Source: Desulfobulbaceae bacterium
GTDB lineage: Bacteria > Desulfobacterota > Desulfobulbia > Desulfobulbales > Desulfobulbaceae
DNA length: 7,904 bases
NCBI GenBank assembly: GCA_030633145.1
Contig: DAOVTM010000184.1
Location: 1 to 7,904, forward strand
Direction: 5' to 3'
Shown here: positions 7,401-7,904 of the stretch, piece by piece
Position numbering within the stretch: position 1 is the first letter of the stretch
How the letters are laid out: every line of letters begins with the position of its first letter
Made by a program: the position numbers and the translations under genes
The notes under the pieces: generated by a model
The model's database searches: none
What the model saw: only the letters and a program-made list of their open reading frames with translations
Told to the model about the DNA's origin: nothing

Positions 7401-7904
7401 CTACCTCATCGCAGAGAAGATACGAATACGGCCAGGTTTCAATCAACCGCCTGGCCACCACTTCCTGATGCGGCCAGGGTGTAACAGGCGCTGTTTCCAT
7501 ACCCACAAAGCGACCACCGGGCAGTTTGGGGCCATCCTTTATCAAGGCAAATTGCAACAGTTCCAGAGCAGAAGGCGGTTCCCGTTCCGGCTTGACCGTT
7601 GTGCCGTCTATTTCAGACGGCAGTTCGATCCCGTCCGCATAGCTGATGAGTTTTTGCTTCACTGCCTCGGGCAGGGGCATAACTCGTAAATAAGGGCTTT
7701 TATCTGCCCAGACCCGGTTGAAATCCTGTTGAGCCGTTTCAGTCCGTTGCCGTTCAAGATCATTCCACCAGTCTGCATGGACATCTATATTTTCTGCATT
7801 CAGGGCAAGGGCTGTTTTGGATTCATTGAGGGAGCCGGAGATATAGATACTATAGGATTCCTTGTCAGTAAATACCGCCCATTTTTCATGAACATAACCG
7901 TCAA
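4495..7904 (-). CDS. PLD (HKD) nuclease-SNF2 helicase fusion, 5' end outside window
   Basis: The frame is open to the right edge. The first ATG at 7680 is internal, because 74 further in-frame codons continue the protein upstream with no stop. Those codons carry a phospholipase-D-type HKD motif: HEK (codon H at 7890-7888), D at 7866-7864, then GSLN (from 7836). This is the HxK...D...GSxN signature of PLD-like nucleases or phosphodiesterases. Counting from the internal Met at 7680, the SNF2 motor follows: motif I DEVGLGKTIEAG (91-102), Walker B/motif II VDEAH (200-204), motif III LATATP (243-248), motif IV VIFTRF (552-557), motif V LVCTDAAAEGLNLQ (615-628), motif VI QRIGRIDRIGQ (647-657). An acidic insert (about 474-492) sits between the two RecA lobes. 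The last 400 residues form an unassigned extension (YGDPVFDAIIAEI near 829). All ATPase motifs are intact. It should translocate on or remodel duplex DNA using ATP, with the PLD part as the likely nuclease. Related SNF2 and PLD proteins occur in defence systems such as DISARM (DrmD, DrmC), usually as separate genes. The role here is inferred. Confidence 0.9.
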   Translation of the reverse strand, partial: DGYVHEKWAVFTDKESYSIYISGSLNESKTALALNAENIDVHADWWNDLERQRTETAQQDFNRVWADKSPYLRVMPLPEAVKQKLISYADGIELPSEIDGTTVKPEREPPSALELLQFALIKDGPKLPGGRFVGMETAPVTPWPHQEVVARRLIETWPYSYLLCDEVGLGKTIEAGLAIRSLVLSGLVKRVLIAPPASLTKQWQREMATKFLLSFGRALSGGSTRHDYIFPAIKSVDAKTLYTPDLCIVSTGLFAHTLRQPDLLAARPFDIALVDEAHYARRKNPAVTNNRRVEPRFGRLYTTIRDELRQRSEALWLATATPMQLDWIEVYDLIHLSNRVGAFQDDPTLTWGYYDLLSKLVRGEDISTDEWEFLRQVICSIAFHDPFLQQYFAKAVIDGRIRVAEKQWRENGRIPRGRDRENIRRLIFSAAPLSRVMLRHTRPLLEIYKKEKQLKARLAKRTILPIQCIEFTSHEQEAYNELEAFCDGLAEQIQHHSDDQFSQNNLKFFLSLLRLRFASSLFAIRETIRRRRERVITSLEYQNNVKDPDLDDVVMEFGDDEDDHDSKVLDALLKNRSKKDLQWEKKYLTGLIEILQGLSERPSKIQALLDALQNQQLPGGRFTQTVIFTRFYDTLTDIVGKLRAINPSMLIGTYSGRGGQYVDPATGKLCSVDREEIKQRFLREEIDILVCTDAAAEGLNLQTANLLINFDLPWNPMKVEQRIGRIDRIGQKYEEIFVLNLCYVGSVEEIVYGKLLQRLAQAGNVVGTQQVSMLPVSEADFQKLAMGELSEDELLQQAEKRITHQQERTASMEIPASELYEIYMRLSREHAKTKSPVTLDAIWDVFCNSAYLRQQGCTVSQDGRIMTVCGIPDAPEKSLLTIDRDLFEKGLPGEERPFYFASYGDPVFDAIIAEIDQYELPQCVYRLSAKTTTKNHAEMVSYAVATTGGNDKKEMLLLSSLESAAGLPLDTKTKIDESMATGEKQRLRNRANKDFLLVEAIANVEGDNKDAARSQHLLNLVNIFTLLADLDVPNQDNFRTTINRLDVSLQENGSKRIRNDWADALRPYKNKFLFNVNIPEIGNKATVQAPSLLVQSAVDTGYRVALSMRRNMADLTVGEVLDRLEREIKRQTQRG

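Noticed and set aside
7678..7680. ATG at 7680 as the start of the helicase gene
   Set aside because: The same frame stays open for 74 more codons to the window edge and encodes an HKD motif, so this Met is internal.
1..7904. CRISPR array or insertion sequence
   Set aside because: No regularly spaced direct repeats, transposase frame or terminal inverted repeats with target duplication were found by reading.

Overview
The window reads as an ordinary bacterial chromosome segment of moderate GC, coding on both strands. A proteobacterial or Desulfobacterota-type organism would fit the large multidomain signalling channel, the CCA-encoding tRNA and the strong Shine-Dalgarno sites. That assignment is an impression from gene style, not a marker gene.

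Layout. (1) Positions 22-96 hold a complete tRNA-Glu (anticodon CTC), followed at once by a textbook intrinsic terminator (106-144). (2) Positions 145-576 are a leader or intergenic stretch with several inverted repeats, a marginal 39-codon ORF (232-351) whose start lies inside a hairpin loop, a possible terminator after it, and two further hairpins before the next gene. (3) Positions 577-4050 (+) encode a 1157-aa membrane protein. In order it has a signal sequence, a LivK-type periplasmic ligand-binding domain, an unassigned beta-rich domain, an MscS-type channel and a C-terminal cyclic-nucleotide-binding domain. It looks like a channel built to be gated from both sides of the inner membrane. 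(4) Positions 4051-4494 are a decayed intergenic zone. It holds a zinc-ribbon pseudogene interrupted by TGA (+), a candidate 39-codon ORF on the minus strand and a candidate minus-strand terminator. (5) Positions 4495-7904 (-) hold the 3' part of a very large gene that runs off the right edge. It carries the second half of a phospholipase-D-type (HKD) nuclease domain fused to a complete SNF2-family helicase motor with a long C-terminal extension.

The channel gene and the PLD-SNF2 gene are convergent, so no shared operon is implied. The channel probably senses a small periplasmic ligand and an intracellular cyclic nucleotide. The PLD-SNF2 protein is of the kind found in DNA-defence or restriction-like loci, but its partners, if any, lie outside the window. 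The most novel-looking items are the double-ligand MscS channel with its unassigned middle domain, and the PLD-SNF2 fusion.
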